DNA from: Pseudonocardia alaniniphila
GTDB lineage: Bacteria; Actinomycetota; Actinomycetes; Mycobacteriales; Pseudonocardiaceae
Direction: 5' to 3'
NCBI RefSeq assembly: GCF_022524485.1
Contig: NZ_JAKXMK010000025.1
Location: 124,001-188,000 of the forward strand
Length of the DNA stretch: 64,000 bases
A program made the translations under genes and the position numbers. Positions 30,375 through 38,072 of the stretch are shown here, one piece after another. The notes below the pieces were generated by a model. That model made no database searches and was not told where the DNA came from. It saw only the letters and a program-made list of their open reading frames with translations. The stretch's first letter is position 1, and every line of letters begins with the position of its first letter.

Positions 30375-31187
30375 ATGGCCAACGGTTTCACGAAGGCCTG
30401 GAAGTACTTGATGGCGCTGTTCTCGTCCAAGGTCGACGAGTACGCCGACCCCAAGGTGCAGATCCAGCAGGCGATCGAGGACGCCCAGCGGCAGCACCAG
30501 GCGCTGTCCCAGCAGGCGGCAGCGGTGATCGGCAACCAGCGTCAGCTCGAGATGAAGCTCAACCGGCAGCTCGGTGAGATCGAGAAGCTGCAGGCCTCGG
30601 CCCGGCAGGCGCTCGTGTTGGCCGACCAGGCCCGCGCCTCCGGCGACGAGGTCAAGGCCGGGCAGTACGAGCAGTCCGCGCAGGCGTTCGCCACGCAGCT
30701 CGTCACCGCCGAGCAGTCGGTCGAGGACCTCAAGACGCTGCACGACCAGTCGATCCAGGCAGCGGGCCAGGCGAAGCAGGCCGTCGAGCGCAACTCGATG
30801 ATGCTCCAGCAGAAGATCGCCGAGCGCACGAAGCTGCTCAGCCAGCTCGAGCAGGCGAAGATGCAGGAGCAGGCGGCTGCGTCGCTGCGGCAGATGTCCG
30901 AGCTCGCTGCGCCGGGCAACACGCCCTCCCTCGAAGAGGTCCGCGACAAGATCGAGCGGCGCTACGCCAACGCGATCGGGTCCGCGGAGCTGGCGCAGAA
31001 CTCGGTGCAGGGCCGGATGCTGGAGGTGCAGCAGTCCACGGTCGACATGGCCGGGGCGAGCCGCCTGGAGCAGATCCGCGCCTCTCTGCACGGCACACCG
31101 GTTGCGGGCGAGGTCACGGCGGGCGACACCGCCGCCATTCCGGCCAACCCGCAGCTCAACAAGCAGCAGCAGCCCGGCACCGCCTGA
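30375..31187 (+). CDS. pspA: PspA/IM30 family membrane stress protein
   Basis: A 270-residue, nearly all-helical protein that coats and stabilises the cytoplasmic membrane under envelope stress. The amphipathic N-terminal helix (ANGFTKAWKYLMALFSSKVD) should insert into lipid; residues 25-190 form the coiled-coil hairpin rich in Gln and Glu. The C-terminal module (SLEEVRDKIERRYANAIGSA onwards, about 195-250) is the actinobacterial version. It corresponds to the 35-kDa antigen Rv2744c next to clgR. GGAGGGCGGA precedes the ATG at 30375. The Rv2743c/Rv2742c partners of mycobacteria are absent. Confidence 0.93.
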   Translation: MANGFTKAWKYLMALFSSKVDEYADPKVQIQQAIEDAQRQHQALSQQAAAVIGNQRQLEMKLNRQLGEIEKLQASARQALVLADQARASGDEVKAGQYEQSAQAFATQLVTAEQSVEDLKTLHDQSIQAAGQAKQAVERNSMMLQQKIAERTKLLSQLEQAKMQEQAAASLRQMSELAAPGNTPSLEEVRDKIERRYANAIGSAELAQNSVQGRMLEVQQSTVDMAGASRLEQIRASLHGTPVAGEVTAGDTAAIPANPQLNKQQQPGTA

Positions 31188-31196
31188 GCAGGCCTC

Positions 31197-32066
31197 CTAC
31201 CAGCGCTGACGCCGCTCGTCCCCCACTGGGGACGGGCGGCGTCGCTCGTTTCGGGGCGACACCGGACGTGGGGACGGGCCCGGCTGGCAACGGGGGCACC
31301 AGTAGGCGATGCGGGCGTAGACGCCGTCTCCCTGCTCCGCGGTGCGGATGCGGGTGCTGCAGCACCGGCAGCGTTGCCCGCCCCGCTCGAACACCCAGGT
31401 CTGACGGCCGCGCGCCAGCTCACCGGTCGTGGACTGCTGTGGGCGGTCGGCGTTGCGCAGCAGCAGCTCGCGGGCCAGCGCGATCGCGGCCGGCGGGTCC
31501 GGGACGTCGCGCGCGAGCGTCCACGGCGAGAGCCCGAGAAGGAAGCACACCTCGGTCTTGTAGAGGTTTCCGAGGCCCGCCATCACCCGCTGCTCGAGGA
31601 GCACGAGCCCGAGCTCGGAGGATCTCCGCGTCGTGAACCGCCGCAGCGCTTCCGCGGCGTGCGTCTCGTCCCACGCGGGGTCGAGCAGGTCGGGCCCGAG
31701 ATGACCGACGAGCCGCGCCTCCTCACCGGTCGGGAGCAGCTCCATGTCGTGCAGCGAGAACCCGACGGCGGTGCGTTCGGCGGTCTCGAGCACGGCACGG
31801 GCCTGGTGCGCGGGCCGTTGCCAGGACATTCCGGGCCGGTAGAGGTGCCACGACCCGTCCAGCCGCAGGTGGCTGTGCAGGCTGCGGCCGTCGTCGAAGC
31901 GCGTGAACAGGTGCTTGCCGACGGACGCGACGTCGAGCACGGTGCGTCCGGCGAGGTCGTGCTCCACGAGCCGGGGGTGCCGCAGCTCCCCCCGCACGAG
32001 TGAGCGGCCGGAGAGCGCGACATGCAGGCGCTTACCGGTGAGGTAGACGGTGTCGCCCTCCGGCAC
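31197..32066 (-). CDS. Fpg/Nei family DNA glycosylase (Nei2-like)
   Basis: Removes oxidised bases and nicks the DNA. The 289-residue enzyme starts MPEGDTVY after loss of Met, leaving the catalytic proline (P2) and E3. K51 in VGKHLF, N167 in GLGNLYKTE and the C-terminal zinc finger C233-x2-C236...C257-x2-C260 are all present. The pattern is nearer to actinobacterial endonuclease VIII 2 than to Fpg. The GTG at 32066 follows a TACCGT element by seven bases, excluding a longer N-terminus. It converges on pspA with nine bases between the stops. Confidence 0.93.
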   Translation of the reverse strand: MPEGDTVYLTGKRLHVALSGRSLVRGELRHPRLVEHDLAGRTVLDVASVGKHLFTRFDDGRSLHSHLRLDGSWHLYRPGMSWQRPAHQARAVLETAERTAVGFSLHDMELLPTGEEARLVGHLGPDLLDPAWDETHAAEALRRFTTRRSSELGLVLLEQRVMAGLGNLYKTEVCFLLGLSPWTLARDVPDPPAAIALARELLLRNADRPQQSTTGELARGRQTWVFERGGQRCRCCSTRIRTAEQGDGVYARIAYWCPRCQPGPSPRPVSPRNERRRPSPVGDERRQRW

Positions 32067-32073
32067 GAGCCCG

Positions 32074-32079
32074 ACGGTA
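32074..32079 (-). promoter_or_regulatory. -10 element TACCGT of a leaderless glycosylase transcript
   Basis: On the minus strand TACCGT is seven bases before the GTG at 32066, so translation begins at the proline-preceding codon. Confidence 0.55.
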
Positions 32080-32191
32080 GCGCGGGCCGCTTCGGTCCAC
32101 CGATCGGTGGAGCCGGGGTCCACCGCAGGCGCCCAGGAGTCCGTCGCGACGGCCGATCTCCGCAGCCGCGCGCGGCAGCACCATCGTCGAC

Positions 32192-33100
32192 ATGCCCGTC
32201 ATCGAGGTGGATCGGCTGCACAAGCGCTACCGCGACGAGATCGCGGTGCACGACGTCTCCCTCGCCGTGGAGGAGGGGGAGATCTTCGGCATCGTCGGTC
32301 GCAACGGCGCCGGGAAGACCACCACCGTGGAGTGCATCGAGGGGTTGCGCTCCCAGGACGGCGGCACGATCTCGGTACTCGGTCTCGACCCGCAGCGCGA
32401 CCGCACGGAGCTGCGCCGTGTGCTCGGGATCCAACTGCAGGCCAGCGAGCTGCCGGACAAGCTGCGTGTCGCGGAAGCCGTCGAGCTCTTCGCCTCGTTC
32501 TACCCGGCGCCTGCCGAGCCACGGGAGCTGCTCGAACGCTGGGGCCTCGCGGCGAAGCGGAACACCGCGTTCGCGAACCTCTCGGGCGGCCAGAAGCAGC
32601 GCCTGTCGATCGCGCTCGCGCTGGTCGGGAACCCCCGCGTGGCCATCCTCGACGAGCTGACCACCGGGCTCGACCCGCAGGCTCGGCGCGACGCGTGGGA
32701 GTCGATCGAACAGATCCGCCGCGGAGGCGTGACGGTCGTGCTGGTCACCCATTTCATGGAGGAGGCGGAGCGGCTCTGCGACCGCATCGCCGTGATCGAC
32801 GCGGGCCGTGTGATCGCAACCGACACCCCGGCCGGGCTGGTGGCCCGGCTCGCAGGCGGTCAGCGGCTGCGGTTCCGCCCGTCGGCTCCGTTCCTCGACG
32901 CGGTGCTCACCGACCTCGCCGAGGTGGAGTCGGTACGGCGCCTCGGTCCGCACGTGGAGGTCTCGGGGAGCGGCAACCTGCTGCACGCCGTCACGTCGAC
33001 GCTGGCCCGCCACCAGGTCGTCCCCGCTGACCTGCGCCTGGAGCAGGCCACTCTCGACGATGCCTTCGTCGCCCTGACCGGCCGCGCGGCCGAGAACTGA
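32192..33100 (+). CDS. ABC-2 type transporter ATP-binding protein
   Basis: A 302-residue ATPase: Walker A VGRNGAGKTTT (residues 35-45), signature NLSGGQKQRLSIALAL and Walker B VAILDELTTGLDP, with a leucine where many relatives have proline after the catalytic Asp-Glu. The last 80 residues form the regulatory tail of the DrrA/CcmA class. It is followed 12 bases later by its permease and then by a two-component system in the same direction, so the four genes form one operon. The substrate is unknown; DrrAB-like exporters move lipophilic drugs or lipids. Confidence 0.92.
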   Translation: MPVIEVDRLHKRYRDEIAVHDVSLAVEEGEIFGIVGRNGAGKTTTVECIEGLRSQDGGTISVLGLDPQRDRTELRRVLGIQLQASELPDKLRVAEAVELFASFYPAPAEPRELLERWGLAAKRNTAFANLSGGQKQRLSIALALVGNPRVAILDELTTGLDPQARRDAWESIEQIRRGGVTVVLVTHFMEEAERLCDRIAVIDAGRVIATDTPAGLVARLAGGQRLRFRPSAPFLDAVLTDLAEVESVRRLGPHVEVSGSGNLLHAVTSTLARHQVVPADLRLEQATLDDAFVALTGRAAEN

Positions 33101-33112
33101 GGAAACCGACCG

Positions 33113-33901
33113 ATGAACGAGCTGTCGTCCGTTGCGCCGGCCACCATCCGCGAACAGCGTCGCGCGACGAACCCGCTGCTCGCGCTCGCTGTGGCCGAGA
33201 CCCGGCTGTTCCTGCGCGACCCCGTGACCGTGCTGCTGACGATCGCTCTGCCCGCGCTCATCCTCGCGGGCCTCGCTGCCGTGCCCGCCCTGCGCGAGCC
33301 CGGCGACGTCTTCGGGGGCCTGCGGTTCACGGACTACTTCGCGCCGGCCCTGCTGGCGTTCAACATCGCCGTGCTCGGCTTGCAGAACCTGCCCACCGGG
33401 CTCGCGACCTACCGGGAGAAGGGCGTCCTGCGCCGGTTCTCGGCCACGCCGATGCGGCCGTCCGCGGTGCTGGTCGTGCAGTTGGTCATCAACCTCGTGA
33501 CGGCGGCTGCCGGTACGGCGCTGATGTTGATGGTCGCCGTGCTCGTACTCGACGTACCGGCGCCTCGGCATCCGATCGGGTTCGTCCTCACGTTCCTGCT
33601 GGGCACGTCCGCGGTGTTCGCGCTCGGGCTCGTGATCGCTGCTCTGGCGCCGCGCGCCCGGCTGGCCACGGGAATCGGCACCGTCGCGTTCTTCCTGACG
33701 CAGTTCTTCTCGGGCGTGTACCTGCCCAAGTTCCTGCTCCCTGACGTCGTCGTGCGCATCGGTGAGTTCGTTCCGCCGGCAACAGGTGCCTTCCAGGCCG
33801 CCTGGCTGGGGGACGGGCCGGCACCGTCACAGCTCGTGGTCATGGCGGTCATTGCAGTGACCGCGACGGCGGTGGCCGCTAGATTCTTCCGGTGGGAGTG
33901 A
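33113..33901 (+). CDS. ABC-2 type transporter permease
   Basis: A 262-residue membrane protein with six predicted segments: about 40-60, then FAPALLAFNIAVLGLQNLPT (75-95), LVINLVTAAAGTALMLMVAV, FLLGTSAVFALGLVIAALAP, IGTVAFFLTQFFSGVYLP and a last one near 245. RDPVTVLLTIALPALILAGL opens the fold. It pairs with the ATPase just upstream. The ATG at 33113 follows GAGGAAACC. Confidence 0.88.
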   Translation: MNELSSVAPATIREQRRATNPLLALAVAETRLFLRDPVTVLLTIALPALILAGLAAVPALREPGDVFGGLRFTDYFAPALLAFNIAVLGLQNLPTGLATYREKGVLRRFSATPMRPSAVLVVQLVINLVTAAAGTALMLMVAVLVLDVPAPRHPIGFVLTFLLGTSAVFALGLVIAALAPRARLATGIGTVAFFLTQFFSGVYLPKFLLPDVVVRIGEFVPPATGAFQAAWLGDGPAPSQLVVMAVIAVTATAVAARFFRWE

Positions 33902-33905
33902 GGCC

Positions 33906-35243
33906 GTGAACGACACCGGTGCGGGCGCGGCGACGGCGGGGTCGTGCACGAGCGGCGGGGTCGGCCCCCTTCCCGGCAGCGACGAGAGGCTCGACGCCCG
34001 GGAGCGCAAGCTCGACTCGCTCTTCGACCGCTACTCACCGTATTTCGGCCTGGTCGTCGGAACCGTGCTCACTCCGTTCGTCCTTCCCTCCTCACCGGGT
34101 TTCTGGCTCGTCACGGGGTCGCTCGTGATCGTCAACGCGGGCTGGACGCTCGTGTTCGCGTCCCCGCCGTCCGACCGCGCGTCGAATCCGCTGCTGGGTT
34201 CGGTGTACGTGGGGGGCCTTCTGGTTCTGATGGCGGCGCTCGTCCACATGTCCCCCTTCTACGGGTTCCAGGCCTTCGCCGGGTACTCGCACTCGTTCGT
34301 GTACCTGCGTGGTGGCTGGCGCTGGGCCGGCGTGTTGGCCACGGCGGTGCTCGCCGCGTACGCCCAGCTCGGCGGGGGGCTGGTCGACGAGTTCACCCCT
34401 GCTGTCATCGCGGGCTGGGTGGCGCTCGCGGTGGTCAACGGCGCGATGGCGGGCGGGCTCACCTACTTCGGGGTGCTGTCGGCGCAGCAGTCCCAACGCA
34501 GGCAGGACATGATCGTCGAGCTCAACGAGGCCAACCGGCGCTTGTCGGAGACGCTGGAGGAGAACGCAGGCCTGCACGCCCGCCTACTGGTGCAAGCGCG
34601 GGAGGCCGGAGTGCTCGACGAGCGCGCGCGGCTGGCGCGGGAGATCCACGACACGATTGCGCAGGGCCTGACGGGGATCGTCACCCAACTCGAGGCCGCT
34701 GGTGCCGCCGACGACGACCCGGACGTGCGGCGCCGCCACATGGACACCGCGAGCGCGCTCGCTCGGGAGAGCCTCAGCGAGGCCCGCCGCTCCGTCGACG
34801 CGCTCGCGCCCGCACAGCTCGTCGAGACGCAACTGCCTGATGCCATCGCCCAGATGGGCAAGTCGTGGGCGGAGACCGCGGGCGTCGAGCTGGTCGTCGA
34901 GACCACCGGCGATCCACGGCCGCTGCTGCCGGAGCTGGAGGTCGTGCTGTTCCGGGTGGCGCAGGAGGCGCTCGCCAACGTCGGGAAGCACGCGGAGGCC
35001 GGCCGAGCCGGGCTGACACTGTCCTACATGGACGACGTGGTGGTGCTCGACGTGCGCGACGACGGGCGTGGTTTCACCCCCGGGTTCGGCGCTCGAGCGG
35101 ACGCAGGCTCCGGCTTCGGCATCGCGGGGATGGAGCAGCGGGTGCGGCGGGTGGCGGGCACGCTGGCCGTGGAGAGCACCCCCGGGGAGGGGGCAGCGGT
35201 GAGTGCGACCGTCCCGGCGATCCCCGCGGAGGTGCGGGCGTGA
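33906..35243 (+). CDS. NarL-type sensor histidine kinase
   Basis: A 445-residue membrane kinase. About six hydrophobic segments (45-195) form the sensor, followed by a coiled coil (200-235), the HisKA_3 dimerisation helix with the phosphorylated H248 in AREIHDTIAQGLTGIV, and the ATPase domain (about 335-440) with ALANVGKHAEAGRA (N box), VRDDGRGFTPG and FGIAGMEQRVRRVAG (G boxes). The gene is four bases after the permease and its stop overlaps the response regulator start. It probably senses the compound or membrane damage that the exporter answers. Confidence 0.92.
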   Translation: MNDTGAGAATAGSCTSGGVGPLPGSDERLDARERKLDSLFDRYSPYFGLVVGTVLTPFVLPSSPGFWLVTGSLVIVNAGWTLVFASPPSDRASNPLLGSVYVGGLLVLMAALVHMSPFYGFQAFAGYSHSFVYLRGGWRWAGVLATAVLAAYAQLGGGLVDEFTPAVIAGWVALAVVNGAMAGGLTYFGVLSAQQSQRRQDMIVELNEANRRLSETLEENAGLHARLLVQAREAGVLDERARLAREIHDTIAQGLTGIVTQLEAAGAADDDPDVRRRHMDTASALARESLSEARRSVDALAPAQLVETQLPDAIAQMGKSWAETAGVELVVETTGDPRPLLPELEVVLFRVAQEALANVGKHAEAGRAGLTLSYMDDVVVLDVRDDGRGFTPGFGARADAGSGFGIAGMEQRVRRVAGTLAVESTPGEGAAVSATVPAIPAEVRA

Positions 35244-35875
35244 CCGAGAAGATCAGAGTGCTGATCGTCGACGACCACCCGGTCGTCCGTGACGGGTTGC
35301 GTGGGGTGATCGACGGCCAGCCGGACATGCATGTGGTGGCGGAGGCCGGGCACGGCGCCGAGGCACTCGCCCGCGTGGACGCCGAACCCGTCGACGTCGT
35401 CCTGATGGACCTGCGGATGCCGATCATGGGCGGGGTCGAGGCCATCGGGCAGCTGCGCCGCGCCGCACCGTCGGTGCGAGTGCTCGTGCTCACCACGTTC
35501 GACACCGACCGTGACGTACTGCCGGCGATCGAGGCGGGTGCCACCGGCTATCTGCTGAAGGACACCCCGCGCGATGAGCTGCTGCGGGCCGTCCGCGCCG
35601 CGCACCGCGGGGAGGCCGTGCTGTCGCCCGCTGTTGCCGGGCGCCTGATGGGGCAGGTCAGGGCGCCGGCCCAGGACACTCTCAGCGGCCGGGAGCTGGA
35701 AGTGCTGCGATTGGTGGCCGCGGGGTTCACCAACCGGGAGGCCGCTCAGAAGCTCTTCATCAGCGAGGCCACCGTGAAGACCCACCTGCTGCACATCTAC
35801 GCGAAGCTCGGGGTGCGCGACCGGGCCTCCGCGGTGGCGGCCGGGTACCAGCGGGGCCTGTTGGTGCCAGAGTAG
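35240..35875 (+). CDS. LuxR/NarL-family response regulator
   Basis: A 211-residue regulator. The receiver domain (1-125) has D11, D12, the phospho-acceptor D57 in VVLMDLRMP, T85 region LVLTTFD and K107 in YLLKDTP. The LuxR helix-turn-helix (about 145-205) includes LSGRELEVLRLVAAGFTNRE and LFISEATVKTHLLHIYAKLG. GTGA overlap couples it to the kinase. It most likely controls the operon in which it lies. Confidence 0.94.
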   Translation: MTEKIRVLIVDDHPVVRDGLRGVIDGQPDMHVVAEAGHGAEALARVDAEPVDVVLMDLRMPIMGGVEAIGQLRRAAPSVRVLVLTTFDTDRDVLPAIEAGATGYLLKDTPRDELLRAVRAAHRGEAVLSPAVAGRLMGQVRAPAQDTLSGRELEVLRLVAAGFTNREAAQKLFISEATVKTHLLHIYAKLGVRDRASAVAAGYQRGLLVPE

Positions 35876-35887
35876 CGCCGACGCGGC

Positions 35888-36634
35888 TCAGACCGGGATC
35901 GGCGTGCGCACGGCGTAGAGGACGTCGTCCCGGACGCGCGTGAAGCCCAGCCGCGCGGCGACCGCGAGGCTTCCGGTGTTGTCGGGGGACGTCGTCCACG
36001 ACGGGACGTGGCCGCGGGCCCTGATGTCCCTGACCACCGCGGCAGCGCTCGCGGTCGACAGGCCGCGGCGGCGATGGGCCTGCACCGTCACCACGCCGAT
36101 GTCCTCGTACTCACCGCCCACGTAGAACGGCACGGCGATCGACACCGGCTCGCCGTCCACGGTGCCGGCATAGGCGACACCTGCGGCGAGGAGCCCGGCC
36201 ACACCGCCCCACGTCTCGTGGATCCACGCGTCCTCGGCGCCGAGCCCGGCGAGCGCCGGTGCGTCGGCCCGGGTGAGCAGCCGGACGTGATCACGGGGTG
36301 GCGACACGACCGCGTCGTCCGGGAGTACGGCGACCAGCCTGTCCCACACGCCTGTGGCCGGATCCACGGTGCGCAGGGCGGGCAGCCACTCCGGCGGAGC
36401 GTCGACGAACCCGGCCACGTCGTCGAGGTCGCCGGGCCCCAGCTGTGCAGGGTCACCGCGCAGGGCGTAGTTCCCGGGCAGCTCGGCCAGCACCACCTGC
36501 GGATGCGGCCACCGGTCCACGCGGCACCGGCCATGGCCCGTACGGACGACGTGCTCGAAGATCAACGGCCCAGGCCGCTCCGGGGCGAACCACGGACGAA
36601 GCTGCGGCAGTGCGTCGGCCGGAACGGGGCGCAT
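35888..36634 (-). CDS. GNAT family N-acetyltransferase
   Basis: A 248-residue two-part protein. The first half (1-125) contains LPQLRPWFAPERPGPLIFEH and CRVDRWPHPQVVLAELPGNY, as in a branch of GNAT proteins with a degenerate N-terminal GNAT fold. The second half has the active domain: IAVPFYVGGEYEDIGVVTVQ, AHRRRGLSTASAAAVVRDIR (acetyl-CoA loop) and SPDNTGSLAVAARLGFTRV. Acceptor unknown. It converges on the response regulator gene with 12 bases between them. The ATG at 36634 is favoured because the conserved block starts soon after; no ribosome binding site stands out. Confidence 0.8.
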   Translation of the reverse strand: MRPVPADALPQLRPWFAPERPGPLIFEHVVRTGHGRCRVDRWPHPQVVLAELPGNYALRGDPAQLGPGDLDDVAGFVDAPPEWLPALRTVDPATGVWDRLVAVLPDDAVVSPPRDHVRLLTRADAPALAGLGAEDAWIHETWGGVAGLLAAGVAYAGTVDGEPVSIAVPFYVGGEYEDIGVVTVQAHRRRGLSTASAAAVVRDIRARGHVPSWTTSPDNTGSLAVAARLGFTRVRDDVLYAVRTPIPV

Positions 36635-36682
36635 GGCTCGCCACCCTGGTGCGAAGCCGGGCCCGGCGCCACCGATAAACGG

Positions 36683-36688
36683 TACGGT
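36683..36688 (+). promoter_or_regulatory. -10 element TACGGT of a leaderless small-protein transcript
   Basis: TACGGT is six bases before the ATG at 36695. Confidence 0.5.
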
Positions 36689-36694
36689 TGCGGG

Positions 36695-36994
36695 ATGAGG
36701 ACGGCGACGGCGCAGGCACTGGGCCTGCTCCTGCTCGGGTCCGTACTCGTCAGCACCGCCGTGATCCTCGAGCAGTCGCTGCTCATGGGTGTGCTCGGAG
36801 CCCTGCTCTGCGCCTGGGGCCTGGCCCACCGACCCGCTCTCGCGCTCCTCGCCGGTGCCGAGGCCCGTGTCGCCGTGGCGACGCGGGAGCACCATCGGGC
36901 GCTCGCGTCCCGCGCCGTTCCCCGCCAGCGCGACCCGGACGCCGACGGCCATACCCGGTCACGTGCCCCGTCGGAGCTCCTCCCGGCGGTGTAG
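36695..36994 (+). CDS. small membrane protein upstream of yidC (DUF6412-like)
   Basis: A 99-residue protein with two membrane segments (AQALGLLLLGSVLVSTAVIL and LMGVLGALLCAWGLAHRPAL) and a charged tail rich in Arg, His and Asp. Size, topology and position directly before a YidC homologue resemble proteins annotated as DUF6412 in actinobacteria, a family without known function. It may assist or be coregulated with the insertase. The start is supported by the leaderless-type promoter element. Confidence 0.65.
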   Translation: MRTATAQALGLLLLGSVLVSTAVILEQSLLMGVLGALLCAWGLAHRPALALLAGAEARVAVATREHHRALASRAVPRQRDPDADGHTRSRAPSELLPAV

Positions 36995-37049
36995 CGCTGC
37001 GCGTGGCGCCGCCGGACGAGTCCTGTTCCGGCTGCCCTGGAGTCCCGCC

Positions 37050-37103
37050 ATGCCCGGTCTCGTCGTCCCTGCCCTCCCCTGCCCGGGGGGCGCGTCGTGC
37101 TAG
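37050..37103 (+). CDS. possible 17-residue leader ORF overlapping the yidC start
   Basis: ATG at 37050 is preceded by GGAG (37039-37042) and encodes MPGLVVPALPCPGGASC, ending in TAG at 37101-37103, just past the yidC GTG at 37097. Translation of this peptide would bring ribosomes onto the yidC start, which has no ribosome binding site of its own. It is too short for a similarity judgement and may be chance. Confidence 0.25.
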   Translation: MPGLVVPALPCPGGASC

Positions 37104-38050
37104 ATCCCGTCTATTACGCCGTCTCCGCCGTCATGTGGTGCTGGCACCAGCTCTTCGGCCTGCTGCTCGGCCCGTCCAGTGGGGTCGCGTGGGCGCTGTC
37201 GGTCGTCTTCCTCGTGCTCACCCTGCGGGCCCTGCTGATCCGGCCCTTCATCGCCCAGGTGCGCTCCGCCCGGGCCATGCGCGTGATCGCGCCCCAGCTC
37301 GCCGAGCTCCGCAAGCTCTACGCCGAGGACCGTCCGCGGCTGATGAAGGAGACGAAGGCGCTCCAGAGCGCGCACGGGGTGAACCTCGTCGGCGGCTGCC
37401 TGCCGGCGCTGCTGCAGTTGCCCGTGTTCCTCGGGCTCCTGCACGTGCTGCGCTACTTCAACCGCCCCGGGCTGACGTTCGAGCAGAACGCCGCCCTCCC
37501 GAACTACGTCTTCGGACCCGACCAGGTGCGCTCGTTCCTCGAGGCCCGGCTGTTCGGGGCGCCGCTGTCGGCGTACCTGAGCATGCCCCAGCAGCTGCTG
37601 GACTCCTTCGGGGGCCACGTGGAGCGCGTCGACGTCGCGGTCGTGGCGTTGCCGTTGATGCTCGTCGCGGCCGTGGCCACCCACTTCAGTGCGCGGCACT
37701 CGGCGCAGCAGCAGCCGCCCGACAGCCCGACCGCGTCGGCCATGCGGTTCACCCCGTGGATCTTCCCGCTCGGTGCGCTGGTCGGCGGGCTGTTCTTCCC
37801 GTTCCCGATCGCGATCCTCATCTACTGGCTGACCAACAACGCCTGGACCCTCGTCCAGCAGCGGATCGTGTTCAGCCGCCTGCCCACGACCCCGTCCGCA
37901 CCCGTGCCGGTGGTGACGGCCGCGTCCACGCCCGCACTCGTCCCGGCCGAGCCGCCCGCCACTCCCACCGTGACCCAGGCCGGGGGTGGCGGAACGGGCA
38001 AGCGCAAACGGCACGCCTCTGGCCACCTCCGGAGCCGCCGTCGCCGCTGA
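37097..38050 (+). CDS. yidC: YidC/Oxa1 family membrane protein insertase
   Basis: A 317-residue Oxa1-type insertase that helps membrane proteins fold into the bilayer. The five-helix core is visible: SVVFLVLTLRALLIRPFIAQ, LVGGCLPALLQLPVFLGLLH, then VVALPLMLVAAVATHFSARH and GALVGGLFFPFPIAILIYWL. The hydrophilic groove arginine lies in LTLRALLIRPF. The C-terminal 65 residues are Pro/Ala-rich and end in a strongly basic tail, which could contact ribosomes. As it is not in the usual rnpA-yidC-oriC cluster, it is probably a second YidC paralogue. Confidence 0.88.
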   Translation: MLDPVYYAVSAVMWCWHQLFGLLLGPSSGVAWALSVVFLVLTLRALLIRPFIAQVRSARAMRVIAPQLAELRKLYAEDRPRLMKETKALQSAHGVNLVGGCLPALLQLPVFLGLLHVLRYFNRPGLTFEQNAALPNYVFGPDQVRSFLEARLFGAPLSAYLSMPQQLLDSFGGHVERVDVAVVALPLMLVAAVATHFSARHSAQQQPPDSPTASAMRFTPWIFPLGALVGGLFFPFPIAILIYWLTNNAWTLVQQRIVFSRLPTTPSAPVPVVTAASTPALVPAEPPATPTVTQAGGGGTGKRKRHASGHLRSRRRR

Positions 38051-38072
38051 CTCCGGCCTGCGAGTCGCGCGG

